Origin: SCTM01 sp965279655
GTDB taxonomy: Bacteria; Pseudomonadota; Alphaproteobacteria; Rhodospirillales; Rhodospirillaceae
Direction: 5' to 3'
Length of the DNA stretch: 64,000 nucleotides
Assembly: GCA_965279655.1 (NCBI GenBank)
Contig: OZ257255.1
Span: forward strand, 620,001-684,000
Shown: in pieces, positions 17,829 through 26,041 of the stretch
Layout: each line of letters starts with the position of its first letter
How positions within the stretch are numbered: the first letter of the stretch is position 1
Notes under the pieces: generated by a model
What the model saw: only the letters and a program-made list of their open reading frames with translations
What the model was told of the DNA's origin: nothing
Databases searched by the model: none
Made by a program: the position numbers and the translations under genes

Positions 17829-18827
17829 ATGAATCTTGTGACAGCCAACGTGCAGCCCGTCTCCCATTCCACTTATGCGCCGGAATACATCGCGCAGGAA
17901 GTTGTGCGCCGATACGCGTTCAAAGAGACACCTCAGGTGCAATTGCTATATCGCGGCGTCAATGACGTGTACATGGTGCGCGACGGCAAGGAGAAGATGG
18001 TCTTGCGCGTGTGGCGTTCGGGCACGCGCACGATGGCGATTATTCTGCGTGAACTTGCGTTCCTCAAATTCCTGCGCGAGCGCGGCATTCCGGTCTCCAC
18101 CAATATTTCGCTTAAAACCGGTGAGGACCACTTCATCCTGAGCGCGCCTGAGGGCGAGCGGCCCGCGGTGCTTTACACCTGGGCGCCGGGACGCAAGTTC
18201 GCCGACGTGCCGAGTGTGCCGATGGGCGAAAAGCTCGGCGCCAAGTTCGCGGAGATGCATTTAATCGCCCGCGACTTTCCAACCGAGGGCGCGCCGGACC
18301 AAACCGCGCAAAGCCTGGTCGCCAATCTCCCCGCGCTGCTGGAGTGGGTGGAAGAGCGCCCTGACGATATCCGCGACTATACGCGCCTAACCGAAAACGT
18401 CGTCGCGTTCATGCCGAAGTTGCTGGCGCGCGATCTCCCGCGCGGCATGTGTCATCAGGACATGCATGCGAGCAACGTGCACATCGCCGCGGACGGATCG
18501 TTCACCTTCATCGACTTCGATGGCTGCTCGGAAGGCTACTGGCTGCACGACGTGAAGAACTTCGTCTTCGGCAATCTGTTCTACTCGATGCCGAGCGAGT
18601 ATGGGCTGGCGTTCGAACGCGGTTACAACACTGTTCGGCCGTACACCGCCGACGAGAAGGCGAGCGGCGAGTTGATCTTAATGATCAAGGCGCTGCGGCT
18701 CTTGGCGGGCGCGGCGCGTGCATCGCGCAGCCGGGGGCGCGACCTGCTGCGCTTCAAGAGTCTTGATTGGTTTGCGGACTTTATTAAGTCGCGCGCTTAC
18801 TCGGCGGGTCTGCTCGGCGGCGGCTGA
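17829..18827 (+). CDS. Aminoglycoside phosphotransferase/homoserine-kinase-II-like kinase
   Basis: 332 residues with the APH/protein-kinase-like fold: nucleotide-loop region LLYRGVNDVYMVRDG, Lys in KMVLRVWRSG, catalytic loop CHQDMHASNVHI (His209, Asp211, Asn216) and the metal-binding FIDFDGCSEGYWLHD. Family members phosphorylate small alcohols or amines such as homoserine, choline or antibiotics; nothing nearby identifies the substrate. Same direction as the IclR gene. Its last 31 bases overlap the 3' end of the convergent 615-residue gene. Confidence 0.85.
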   Translation: MNLVTANVQPVSHSTYAPEYIAQEVVRRYAFKETPQVQLLYRGVNDVYMVRDGKEKMVLRVWRSGTRTMAIILRELAFLKFLRERGIPVSTNISLKTGEDHFILSAPEGERPAVLYTWAPGRKFADVPSVPMGEKLGAKFAEMHLIARDFPTEGAPDQTAQSLVANLPALLEWVEERPDDIRDYTRLTENVVAFMPKLLARDLPRGMCHQDMHASNVHIAADGSFTFIDFDGCSEGYWLHDVKNFVFGNLFYSMPSEYGLAFERGYNTVRPYTADEKASGELILMIKALRLLAGAARASRSRGRDLLRFKSLDWFADFIKSRAYSAGLLGGG

Positions 18828-20644
18828 GTCGCACTCAGCGCGTCATCCACGGTGATGGCCGTGAACCAGTTGCGGGCGCCGACGCTCGCGCCGCCGAAGC
18901 GATGGCCGCCGATTTGGCCCGCCATCTTGTCGCCCGCGTACGTGTAGAGCGTGCGGCCGAAGTACTGCCACACTTGCTTGCCGTCAGCCTCGGCAACCTT
19001 GAACGGGCCGATTGGCACAGTCTCGCCGCTCGCGATGACCGGACGCCACTGCGCCGTCTGGCAGGCCTCGTCGCAGATCTCTTTCTTGAATTTCTCCGCG
19101 TCACCGAGCAGGCGATAGAGCGTGCGCCCATCTCGATCGGCGACAATCGCGCCCACCTCGGACGGCTGGATGGTCATCCAGTTCGGCAGTCCCGCCCGAG
19201 TGCCTACCGCCATCGGCTGCCAGCCGTCACGGGTGCAGGTGATATCCCCGGCGTGCCGATCCTTGAGACAGGTGAACACGCCCTGTCCGGCATAGCTCCA
19301 TTGGCGCGTTTGGTCTGGGCGGGCGGCAATGGTCCAGGGGCCTTTTGTGCCTGCGCTCCACGGCGCCGTCATGGGTATGAAGGTCTCAGCGCATGCCCCG
19401 GTGCAGGCGTCGGACGACATATAGAGTGTTTTGCCATCGGCATTGGTGAGGACGTCGCCGTTCGTGACTTTGCCGAGCTTGATGCCTGGCGGCGCTTGCT
19501 GGGCTTCAATCGGGGACACAGCGAGGACCGCGGCGGCGGGCAGGGGCTTGGGCGTTTCAATGACGAACGCACGCACTGCCTCGATCCTATATGCGACCGA
19601 CAGTGCGGTGCAGTTGCCGGTCTTCGGGTCGGGATACCCGTCAGCCATTTGTACCGCCGCAGCATAGAGCGCCGGGCAGCTGAACTGGGCGGTCTCGATC
19701 AGGTACCCCATCTTGCGGACGTAGTCCCACCAGTTCTCGAGATCGTGATAGCCCCCAAGGAGGCCGGTCGCGGCGTCGTCGGTGAGTTTCAACTCCAGCC
19801 GCAGACCGCGAATGAAGAATTCCGTCTCCACGCGATTGCCGAAGAATGGCAGATGCACATCGGTGGCCTCTGTGGTCAGCACACCATTCTTGATGCGGCC
19901 TTTCGCCGCCGCGCCGTAAAGCGGATTGCCGTCGATGCGATAGCTTGCGAAGGATAAGATGCCGCCGGTCGAATTCTTCGGCATGACGTCGGCGGCATGG
20001 AAGAACTTCACTGTGACGGCAGGCGAATCTTCCAGCGTCTGCACGCCCGAGATTTGCATCAGGATCACGCCCTGAGAGGAGTTGCGGCGCTCCGTATCGG
20101 AGGTGTTTTCGATATAGCCATCCGCACGCCAGCCGTGGATGCAGCCGACAACGCGATGCATCTGGTTGTCGACCGGCGTAGCACTGTCCGCGCCGACGAA
20201 CTTCTTATGCGCACAGGTCTGCGGCGTCGCTTTTCCGTCGCTCGTGCCGTCGAGATTGAAACCGATCGAGCGCGCGGCCTGGATGGTGCGCTGGGGCGGG
20301 TCCGTCACCACGGTCGGGTTCCAGCACACGTCTTCCCCACGTGGACCGCGTACCGTCGCCAGGCCGCGCCGGGAATCGGGCCCTTTGACGCCGCCGCTGG
20401 TCAGCTTGTCGCGGTCGCGCGGCGACAGGGATTTCCACCAGATCTCGTCGTTGCCGATCGCGACGCCTTGCGGGCATTCGTCCAGGTGTGGAGTCTCGAT
20501 ACCCGCGGTTCTGATCGATGTGACGACCAGCCCGATCGTCCCCAACGGCTTCTTCCCGTCCGCTCCGGCCGCCCCCGCGGACAGGGCCGCAAGCGCGCCC
20601 ACAGCAGCGGCGGCAACCGCAAATCGACCAATCTTGAAAAACAT
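18797..20644 (-). CDS. Secreted fusion: family-X domain plus Yx4D (Lipoprotein_15-like) repeats
   Basis: 615 residues with a signal peptide (about 1-28). Residues about 35-385 are homologous to the stand-alone proteins at 23230 and 30708, with the same six cysteines (DECPQG, EDVCWN, QTCAHKKF, VGCIHGW, FSCPALY, GNCTALS) and the motifs NLDGTSDG and DGYPDPKTG. Residues about 395-605 carry the Yx4D-type repeats (GKTLYMSSDACTGACAETF, GRTLYRLLGD, RTLYTYAGD), as in the proteins at 27424 and 34862. The fusion links two families that are otherwise separate genes three positions apart. Periplasmic or surface location is expected. Divergent from lysR across a GGTAT-N11-ATACC box. Function unknown. Confidence 0.85.
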   Translation of the reverse strand: MFFKIGRFAVAAAAVGALAALSAGAAGADGKKPLGTIGLVVTSIRTAGIETPHLDECPQGVAIGNDEIWWKSLSPRDRDKLTSGGVKGPDSRRGLATVRGPRGEDVCWNPTVVTDPPQRTIQAARSIGFNLDGTSDGKATPQTCAHKKFVGADSATPVDNQMHRVVGCIHGWRADGYIENTSDTERRNSSQGVILMQISGVQTLEDSPAVTVKFFHAADVMPKNSTGGILSFASYRIDGNPLYGAAAKGRIKNGVLTTEATDVHLPFFGNRVETEFFIRGLRLELKLTDDAATGLLGGYHDLENWWDYVRKMGYLIETAQFSCPALYAAAVQMADGYPDPKTGNCTALSVAYRIEAVRAFVIETPKPLPAAAVLAVSPIEAQQAPPGIKLGKVTNGDVLTNADGKTLYMSSDACTGACAETFIPMTAPWSAGTKGPWTIAARPDQTRQWSYAGQGVFTCLKDRHAGDITCTRDGWQPMAVGTRAGLPNWMTIQPSEVGAIVADRDGRTLYRLLGDAEKFKKEICDEACQTAQWRPVIASGETVPIGPFKVAEADGKQVWQYFGRTLYTYAGDKMAGQIGGHRFGGASVGARNWFTAITVDDALSATQPPPSRPAE

Positions 20645-20849
20645 CGCTGCGTATTCTCTTGAGGCTAACGCGCTGAGAGTATGCCTCTTTATCGCCCGGT
20701 CTCGCCACGGACATCACACTCCGCCGCATCGTGGGCGAGGTCTGTTGCTTATCACGGTGCGCCACGCGGCGCGCACGACTGTAGCAGCGTTGCATCATCA
20801 AACATCTTTGATGACCTTCCCACACTGCGTCTTTTCGGGCGCTCCCAGA

Positions 20850-20870
20850 GGTATGCTAGAACGGTATACC
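20850..20870. promoter_or_regulatory. LysR-type box upstream of lysR and the fusion gene
   Basis: GGTAT-N11-ATACC, the dyad T-N11-A pattern bound by LysR-type regulators, 40 bases before the LysR start and in the shared upstream region of the leftward fusion gene. The identical arms and spacing recur at 23101-23121. The remaining sequence between 20645 and 20910 shows nothing else. Confidence 0.72.
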
Positions 20871-20910
20871 GAGCGGATTTCGGGCGGCGCGGGGAACGGT
20901 GGGGGACGGT

Positions 20911-21819
20911 ATGGATATCCAACAGCTGCGCAGGTTTCTGGCGGTCGCGGAGCACGAAAACATGCTGCGCGCGGCCGCGGCCTTGAATCTCACACAGCCG
21001 GCCATGTCGCGCAGTATCCGCGCGCTTGAGGCAGAGCTTCAAATATCCCTGTTCGACCGCACATCGAAGGGCGTGATACTCACCCAGTTCGGCAAGATGC
21101 TCCTCTCGCACGTAAAGGTGATCCTCAACGAACACCATCGCGCCGTGCTCAACCTGAGCGCCTTGCGCGGCGGGACCCGCGGCCAGCTTAGCGTGGGCGC
21201 GGGGCAGACATTCGCCACGGAGTTGCTGCCGCAGGCGATCGCGCAGCTTTACGCGAAAAGCTCACGCATCGCCGTCCGCGTAAAGGAAGGTCTCTACGAG
21301 GACCTCGTGGACTCGCTGCGTAAGGGCGATATCGACATCGCCTTCACCCTCATCCCCAGCGCCGTCGATCGCGTCGAAGACCTCGTGATGGAAACCCTGA
21401 TCGAGCCGCGCGAGCGCGTGGTGGCGCGTGCAGACCATCCCCTCGTTGGGCGCAAGAAGCTATCCATCGGCGAATTGGGCAAGGCAAAGTGGGTGCTGCC
21501 CGATCAGACGTACAACCTCAGCTCGTTCCTGGACTATTTCGATCGCAGCAACGCAGACCCGCCGGAGAACGTCATCAAGACGAGCTCCATCCCATTCTTG
21601 CAAGGCATGCTCGAGAAATCCGATTTCCTGGCGATGATTTCGGAACAGCTGGTCGCGCAACAACTCGAGAGCGGCCGGCTGGTCATCCTCGACACCGATT
21701 TCAAGCTCGGCCAACGGCGGGCCGGCGCCATCTATCGCGCCTTCGGCACCGCGCCGCCCGCGCTCCAGCTGCTGCTGCGCAAGGTCAGAGAGCTGTGCAA
21801 GCCCGGTGAGGCACGTTAG
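20911..21819 (+). CDS. LysR-family transcriptional regulator
   Basis: 302 residues. The N-terminal helix-turn-helix is MDIQQLRRFLAVAEHENMLRAAAALNLTQPAMSRSIRALE; the C-terminal periplasmic-binding-like effector domain runs from about 90 to 290. ATG 20911 is chosen because it directly opens the helix-turn-helix. Two copies of a matching dyad box, at its own promoter and in the bicupin/module-A promoter region, suggest it controls the fusion gene, itself and the first secreted module, in response to an unknown ligand. Convergent with the bicupin gene. Confidence 0.93.
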   Translation: MDIQQLRRFLAVAEHENMLRAAAALNLTQPAMSRSIRALEAELQISLFDRTSKGVILTQFGKMLLSHVKVILNEHHRAVLNLSALRGGTRGQLSVGAGQTFATELLPQAIAQLYAKSSRIAVRVKEGLYEDLVDSLRKGDIDIAFTLIPSAVDRVEDLVMETLIEPRERVVARADHPLVGRKKLSIGELGKAKWVLPDQTYNLSSFLDYFDRSNADPPENVIKTSSIPFLQGMLEKSDFLAMISEQLVAQQLESGRLVILDTDFKLGQRRAGAIYRAFGTAPPALQLLLRKVRELCKPGEAR

Positions 21820-21831
21820 CGCTCAGGCGCG

Positions 21832-22674
21832 TTAGCGGGCGTCTTCCCGCACGCCGTCGGGAATTTTCGCCGGGCCAGAGGTGAGGGGGGCCATGCTGGT
21901 GGACACGAACTCGAAGTGCGGTTCACTTCGCTTCCAATAATGGCTCGCGCCCGCTGCCTCGCGGATCGCATCGCCCGGACCCACCGGATATTCTTTGTCG
22001 TCTTCGACGAATGTCGCGTGCCCGCGCACGACGTAAAGCAAGGCATCGATGCGCCCGCTGCTGACGCTGGTCACGCCCTTGGTCGAGTGGACGGCGCGCA
22101 CGGAGTTGCCGTCCAGATTGAAACGGCGGATCGTCAGTTCCAGCGCATCTTTCGGCGCCGCCGCCAGTTCCTCGGGCTTGGAGGCCCGCACGTGCTTGCC
22201 GTCCTGATCCCATTCTTTCGAGACCGACGTCACGGCATCGGTCGCGAAGGAATACACTTTGGTCGGTGGATTGGGCTGCGTTCCCGTTACCTTCCACAGC
22301 AGAATCGTGGCGTCTTCAGGTTGTCCGGCGGATCGGACGACGCCTTTTGGTGACTGCACGACGTCGCCTTCTTTCAAGGCGACTTTCTTGCCGTCCACCT
22401 CGACTTCGGCCGTGCCCTTCATGATGCGCATGGCGGTCTCGTCGCCGACCTTGTGGAACACACCGCCGGCGTCCTTCTTGAATTCAAGGATGCGGATCGA
22501 GCCGGTCGGAAAGGTGTAGGTCTTTTGTTGATAGCGCGCCGCGCCTTCGGTGACGGTCTGTGCCTTCACCGTGTCGCCGTGCAGGACATAGTCTTGCGAC
22601 GAATGTTCGGCCGCCACTGCCGGCAGGAAGGATAGGGCCGTCGCGGCGACAGCCAGAAGAACGCGGGTCATCAT
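21832..22674 (-). CDS. Secreted bicupin protein
   Basis: 280 residues with a signal peptide (about 1-21, AVAA). Two cupin-like beta-barrel regions: about 50-130 (HKVGDETAMRIMKGTAEVEVDGKKVALKEGDVV) and about 190-260 (GRIDALLYVVRGHATFVEDDKEYPVGPGDAI). The metal-site His residues are only partly present: His in FHKVGDE, and ASHYWK in the second domain. May bind a small ligand or metal in the periplasm. Shares the regulated region 22973-23229 with module A, so probably belongs to the same regulon. ATG 22674 or 22671. Confidence 0.8.
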   Translation of the reverse strand: MMTRVLLAVAATALSFLPAVAAEHSSQDYVLHGDTVKAQTVTEGAARYQQKTYTFPTGSIRILEFKKDAGGVFHKVGDETAMRIMKGTAEVEVDGKKVALKEGDVVQSPKGVVRSAGQPEDATILLWKVTGTQPNPPTKVYSFATDAVTSVSKEWDQDGKHVRASKPEELAAAPKDALELTIRRFNLDGNSVRAVHSTKGVTSVSSGRIDALLYVVRGHATFVEDDKEYPVGPGDAIREAAGASHYWKRSEPHFEFVSTSMAPLTSGPAKIPDGVREDAR

Positions 22675-22705
22675 CGGCGAGGGCTCCGGGGTGAGGGACG
22701 GTTGA

Positions 22706-22972
22706 CTACGGGCGCATCAGGGCGAGTTGGGCCCGGTGCATCGCGTTCGAGTTGTGGGCATGGCGGTTGCTGTCGATGATGCCCAGGTCTCCGACGGCGC
22801 CGGCCTGTTTGGCGCTCAAGGCGTGCGTGGGGCCGTCTTGTAACAGCGGTATGTCGATGTGGGTGAAGCCGGATCGCCCGTTCCCGTCCACGGTCATGGC
22901 GCGCAAGCGGTAATACGTCGGAACGGTCAAGATGTCCTCCCCGGCGCCGTGTAACAGGCAGGTGTAAGGCAT
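22706..22972 (-). CDS. Possible small ORF ahead of the bicupin gene
   Basis: 88 residues (MPYTCLLHGAGEDILTVPTY...), no recognised family, no clear signal peptide, ends 31 bases before the bicupin start and in the same direction. It fills what would otherwise be a 300-base leader. Could be a genuine small protein, or chance open frame in GC-rich DNA. Confidence 0.3.
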   Translation of the reverse strand: MPYTCLLHGAGEDILTVPTYYRLRAMTVDGNGRSGFTHIDIPLLQDGPTHALSAKQAGAVGDLGIIDSNRHAHNSNAMHRAQLALMRP

Positions 22973-23100
22973 TGTGGGCGCGCATGTTCGCCAAGCAATT
23001 GACTTTGCCGTTGGCCGCTATTCGAACCGCGCATACCGGGGCGAAAACATTTCGGCCCGTGGGCGGGTTTCCCGTATAATCTGGGCATCCAAGCGGGCGC

Positions 23101-23121
23101 GGTATACGAACTGCGAATACC
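23101..23121. promoter_or_regulatory. LysR-type box in the bicupin / module-A divergent promoter region
   Basis: GGTAT-N11-ATACC with arms and spacing identical to the site before lysR at 20850-20870. It lies 108 bases before the module-A start and within the region divergent to the bicupin gene. Strong candidate for direct LysR control. Confidence 0.75.
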
Positions 23122-23229
23122 GACTGGCGGGAAAGTCATTTGTGCTATCCGCCCCGTCCGACACATCTTTTCCATTGGAATGGTCCCAAGTCGCACGACG
23201 AGGGATTCGAGGCGTAGGGAAGGGTCGAA

Positions 23230-24357
23230 ATGGCAATTCGCAAGGCGCTGGTGCTTCAGATGCTCGGCCTGCTGGCTGGCTGGATGTTGCTCCCGGCCGG
23301 CGCTCAGGCGGCCGAGGGGCGCTTGGCATTCGTGGTCCGGCATTGGTTCATCGCGCAGCATAATTCGCGCTTTGCAGACGAGTGCCCTGAAGGCGTGTCG
23401 CAAGCGAACGACGAGTTGTGGTGGCGCGGCCTGTCGAAGAAGGATCGCGAAAAGCTCACTGACAACGGCCTGATCCAGGTGCTCGACCGCAACGGCGTTG
23501 CCATGCGGCGCGGACCGAAGGGCGAGGACGTGTGCGTGAACCCGGACGTGGTCACCGATCCGCCGCTGCGCATCATCCGCGGGAAGTATTCCTACGGCGC
23601 TAACCTTGACGGCACCACCGACGGGCGCGCGACGCCGAAGACCTGCGCTCACGAGAAGTTTATCGGCGTGGACGGCACGCCGGGCATCGACAATCAGCTG
23701 TACCGCCTCGTCGGCTGCACCTACGGCTGGCGCAAGGGCGGGTTGATCGAACTCAACGCCAACGAGATGCGCGGCACAAGCGGATTGGGCATGACGCTGG
23801 TGGAAATCACCGGCGTGAAGGACCCGCGCAATTCGGACAACGTCACCGTCACCTTCTATCGCTCGGTCGACCAGTTCGCGATGGACGGGTCGGGTCAGCC
23901 GCTGCCGTTCACCAGCTACCGCGTCGACACCGACGATAAAGGCAAGCCCACCTACGGCGACAAGCTGAAGGGCAGCATCAAGGACGGCGTGCTCACCACC
24001 GAGCGCGGCGACGTGCGCCTGCCGTTCTACGGCAACTACAATTTCATGCATCCGATCATCAAAGACTTCGGCCTGCGGCTCGAAATCGCCGAGGACGGCA
24101 AGTCCGCGAAGGGTCTGATCACCGGCTACTATCACATGGGGGACTTCCTCCATTACGTCGGCGGCATGGCCGGCCATTCCTCCGCTGCGGACAATTGCCC
24201 GTCCATGTGGGCGATGGCGCCGAAGATGGCGGACGGATACCCCGATCCCCAAACCGGGCAATGCACCATGCTTTCCGCGGCGTTCGACATCGGCGCCTAC
24301 GCGGCCTTCGCCGTGTTGCCGGCCGACGCCAAGTCCATGAAAACCGCGAACCGATGA
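23230..24357 (+). CDS. Secreted six-cysteine protein of unknown family ('family X'), module A
   Basis: 375 residues with a signal peptide (about 1-28, AQA-A). No known family recognised. Its features, shared with 30708 and with the N-terminal part of the 18797 fusion, are six cysteines in fixed contexts (DECPEG, EDVCVN, KTCAHEKF, VGCTYGW, DNCPSMW, GQCTML), a GANLDGTTDG motif, R-GPKGEDVC, and DGYPDPQTGQCT near the end. An even Cys count in a secreted protein suggests three disulfides; the Asp/Gly-rich motifs could bind Ca2+. First gene of module A, coupled to the DUF1592 lipoprotein by ATGA overlap. Role probably substrate capture or oxidation partner (inference). Confidence 0.82.
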   Translation: MAIRKALVLQMLGLLAGWMLLPAGAQAAEGRLAFVVRHWFIAQHNSRFADECPEGVSQANDELWWRGLSKKDREKLTDNGLIQVLDRNGVAMRRGPKGEDVCVNPDVVTDPPLRIIRGKYSYGANLDGTTDGRATPKTCAHEKFIGVDGTPGIDNQLYRLVGCTYGWRKGGLIELNANEMRGTSGLGMTLVEITGVKDPRNSDNVTVTFYRSVDQFAMDGSGQPLPFTSYRVDTDDKGKPTYGDKLKGSIKDGVLTTERGDVRLPFYGNYNFMHPIIKDFGLRLEIAEDGKSAKGLITGYYHMGDFLHYVGGMAGHSSAADNCPSMWAMAPKMADGYPDPQTGQCTMLSAAFDIGAYAAFAVLPADAKSMKTANR

Positions 24358-26039
24358 GCAACGACGTGAGTCAGGTGTCTTCCCGTCTTTTCAAGGCCGC
24401 CGGCGCTCTGGCGCTGGTGGCGGCATTGAGCGGCTGCGGTCCGTCCGAGCCCAAGTCTGCGGCCGCCCCGCCGGACATGCGACGTCTCACCGACCGGCAG
24501 TATCACAATGTGATCGCCGATGTTTTTGGCCGCGATATCGAAGTGGGCGGCCGTACCGATCCGCTGACCCGCACGGATGGGCTCTTGGCGGTTGGCGCGC
24601 GCACGGCACGGATTACGCCGGCTGGGCTCGAACAGTACTACCTCGTCGCGAAATCGGTCGCGGGCCAAGTCACCGACAAGGCCCATCGCGACACGCTGAT
24701 CGAGTGCAAGCCCGCTGACGTGAAGGCGGCGGATGACGCTTGCGCGCAAACCTACCTGAAGCGCGTGGGCCGGATGCTGTATCGCCGGCCCTTGCGGGAC
24801 GCGGAACTGAAGCCGGCGGTGAAAACCGCTCACGACATGGCCATCGCCTCGCACGATTTCTACCGCGGCGTGGCGCTCGCGCTCGCCGACATGATGGTGA
24901 CGCCGCAGTTCCTGTTTGTGGTGGATGAGACCGAAGCGGATCCCAACAACGCCGGCGGTCAGCGTCTGACGTCCTACGCCAAAGCGGCGCGCTTGAGCTT
25001 CTTCCTGTGGGATACCGCGCCGACCGAGCAAATGCTCGATGCCGCGGAGAAGGGCGACTTCCACAAGGCCAGCGCCGTGTCGAAGTGGGCCGACGAGATG
25101 ATGGATTCGCCGCGTCTGCATGACGGCGCGCGCGCGTTCTTCGCCGACTTCCTCGGTCTCGACAAGTTCGAGACCCTGGAGAAGGACAGCGTCATCTACA
25201 ACGCGTTCAGCAACGTCGTCGCCAAGGATGCCCAAGAAGAAGTGCTGCGTCTGGTGACCGATCACGTGATCACGCGCGACCAGGATTATCGCGACATCTT
25301 CACCACGCGGCAGACGTTCCTCACCGGACCGCTGGCGCGGATCTACCGCGTGCGTGTGGAGCGTCCGGACGGTGCCTGGGTGCCGCATGAGTACGCGCCG
25401 GAAGATCGCCGCGCCGGAATCCTGACCACGGTCGGTTTCAATGCGGTGGCCTCCCATCCGGGCCGTAGTTCGCCCACCCTGCGCGGTAAGGCGATCCGTG
25501 AATCCCTCCTCTGCCAGCATGTGCCCGATCCGCCGGGTGACGTGGACTTCACCCTGTTCGAGGACCCCAATTCGCCGAACAAGACCGCGCGTCAGCGCCT
25601 GAACGCGCATGCCACCGCGCCAGCATGCGCGGGCTGCCACAAGATCACCGATCCGATCGGCCTCGCGCTCGAGAATTTCGATGGCATCGGTCAGTTCCGC
25701 CAGACTGAGAACGGCGAGCAGATCGATACCAGCGGCGACCTCGATGGCTCTCCCTATACGGACCCGGTCGGCCTCGGCAAGGCGATGCACGACAATGCCG
25801 CCACACCGGCGTGCGTCGTGCGCCGTCTCTGGGCCTATGCGGCGGGACGTGCCCCGACCCAGGCCAACAGCGAGTTCTCGAACTATCTCGACAAGAGCTT
25901 CGCCAGCGACGGATTCCGTGTCCGCAGCCTGATCCGCCGCATCGCCACGAGCGACGCGTTCTACACCATCGCCAACGCCCCCACGGGCACGGCCAGCGAG
26001 ACGCAGCCGGTCCAGACCGCCAAGGCTCAGGAGAAATAG
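24354..26039 (+). CDS. DUF1592/DUF1588-type lipoprotein with one CxxCH motif, module A
   Basis: 561 residues. Lipobox LSGC (Cys28) indicates an outer- or inner-membrane lipoprotein. Domain order follows the multi-DUF proteins known mainly from Planctomycetes and myxobacteria: DUF1587-like MRRLTDRQYHNVIADVFG, DUF1595-like KRVGRMLYRRPL, DUF1592-like RLSFFLWDTAPTEQML, then DUF1588-like CAGCHKITDPIGLALENFDGIG and a DUF1585-like C-terminus (CVVRRLWAYAAGR). Cys425-Ala-Gly-Cys428-His429 is a c-type haem attachment motif. N-terminal PSCyt-type domains seen in Planctomycetes are absent. Enzymatic activity is undemonstrated for the family; an electron-transfer or oxidase role is inference. Confidence 0.88.
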   Translation: MSNDVSQVSSRLFKAAGALALVAALSGCGPSEPKSAAAPPDMRRLTDRQYHNVIADVFGRDIEVGGRTDPLTRTDGLLAVGARTARITPAGLEQYYLVAKSVAGQVTDKAHRDTLIECKPADVKAADDACAQTYLKRVGRMLYRRPLRDAELKPAVKTAHDMAIASHDFYRGVALALADMMVTPQFLFVVDETEADPNNAGGQRLTSYAKAARLSFFLWDTAPTEQMLDAAEKGDFHKASAVSKWADEMMDSPRLHDGARAFFADFLGLDKFETLEKDSVIYNAFSNVVAKDAQEEVLRLVTDHVITRDQDYRDIFTTRQTFLTGPLARIYRVRVERPDGAWVPHEYAPEDRRAGILTTVGFNAVASHPGRSSPTLRGKAIRESLLCQHVPDPPGDVDFTLFEDPNSPNKTARQRLNAHATAPACAGCHKITDPIGLALENFDGIGQFRQTENGEQIDTSGDLDGSPYTDPVGLGKAMHDNAATPACVVRRLWAYAAGRAPTQANSEFSNYLDKSFASDGFRVRSLIRRIATSDAFYTIANAPTGTASETQPVQTAKAQEK

Positions 26040-26041
26040 TC

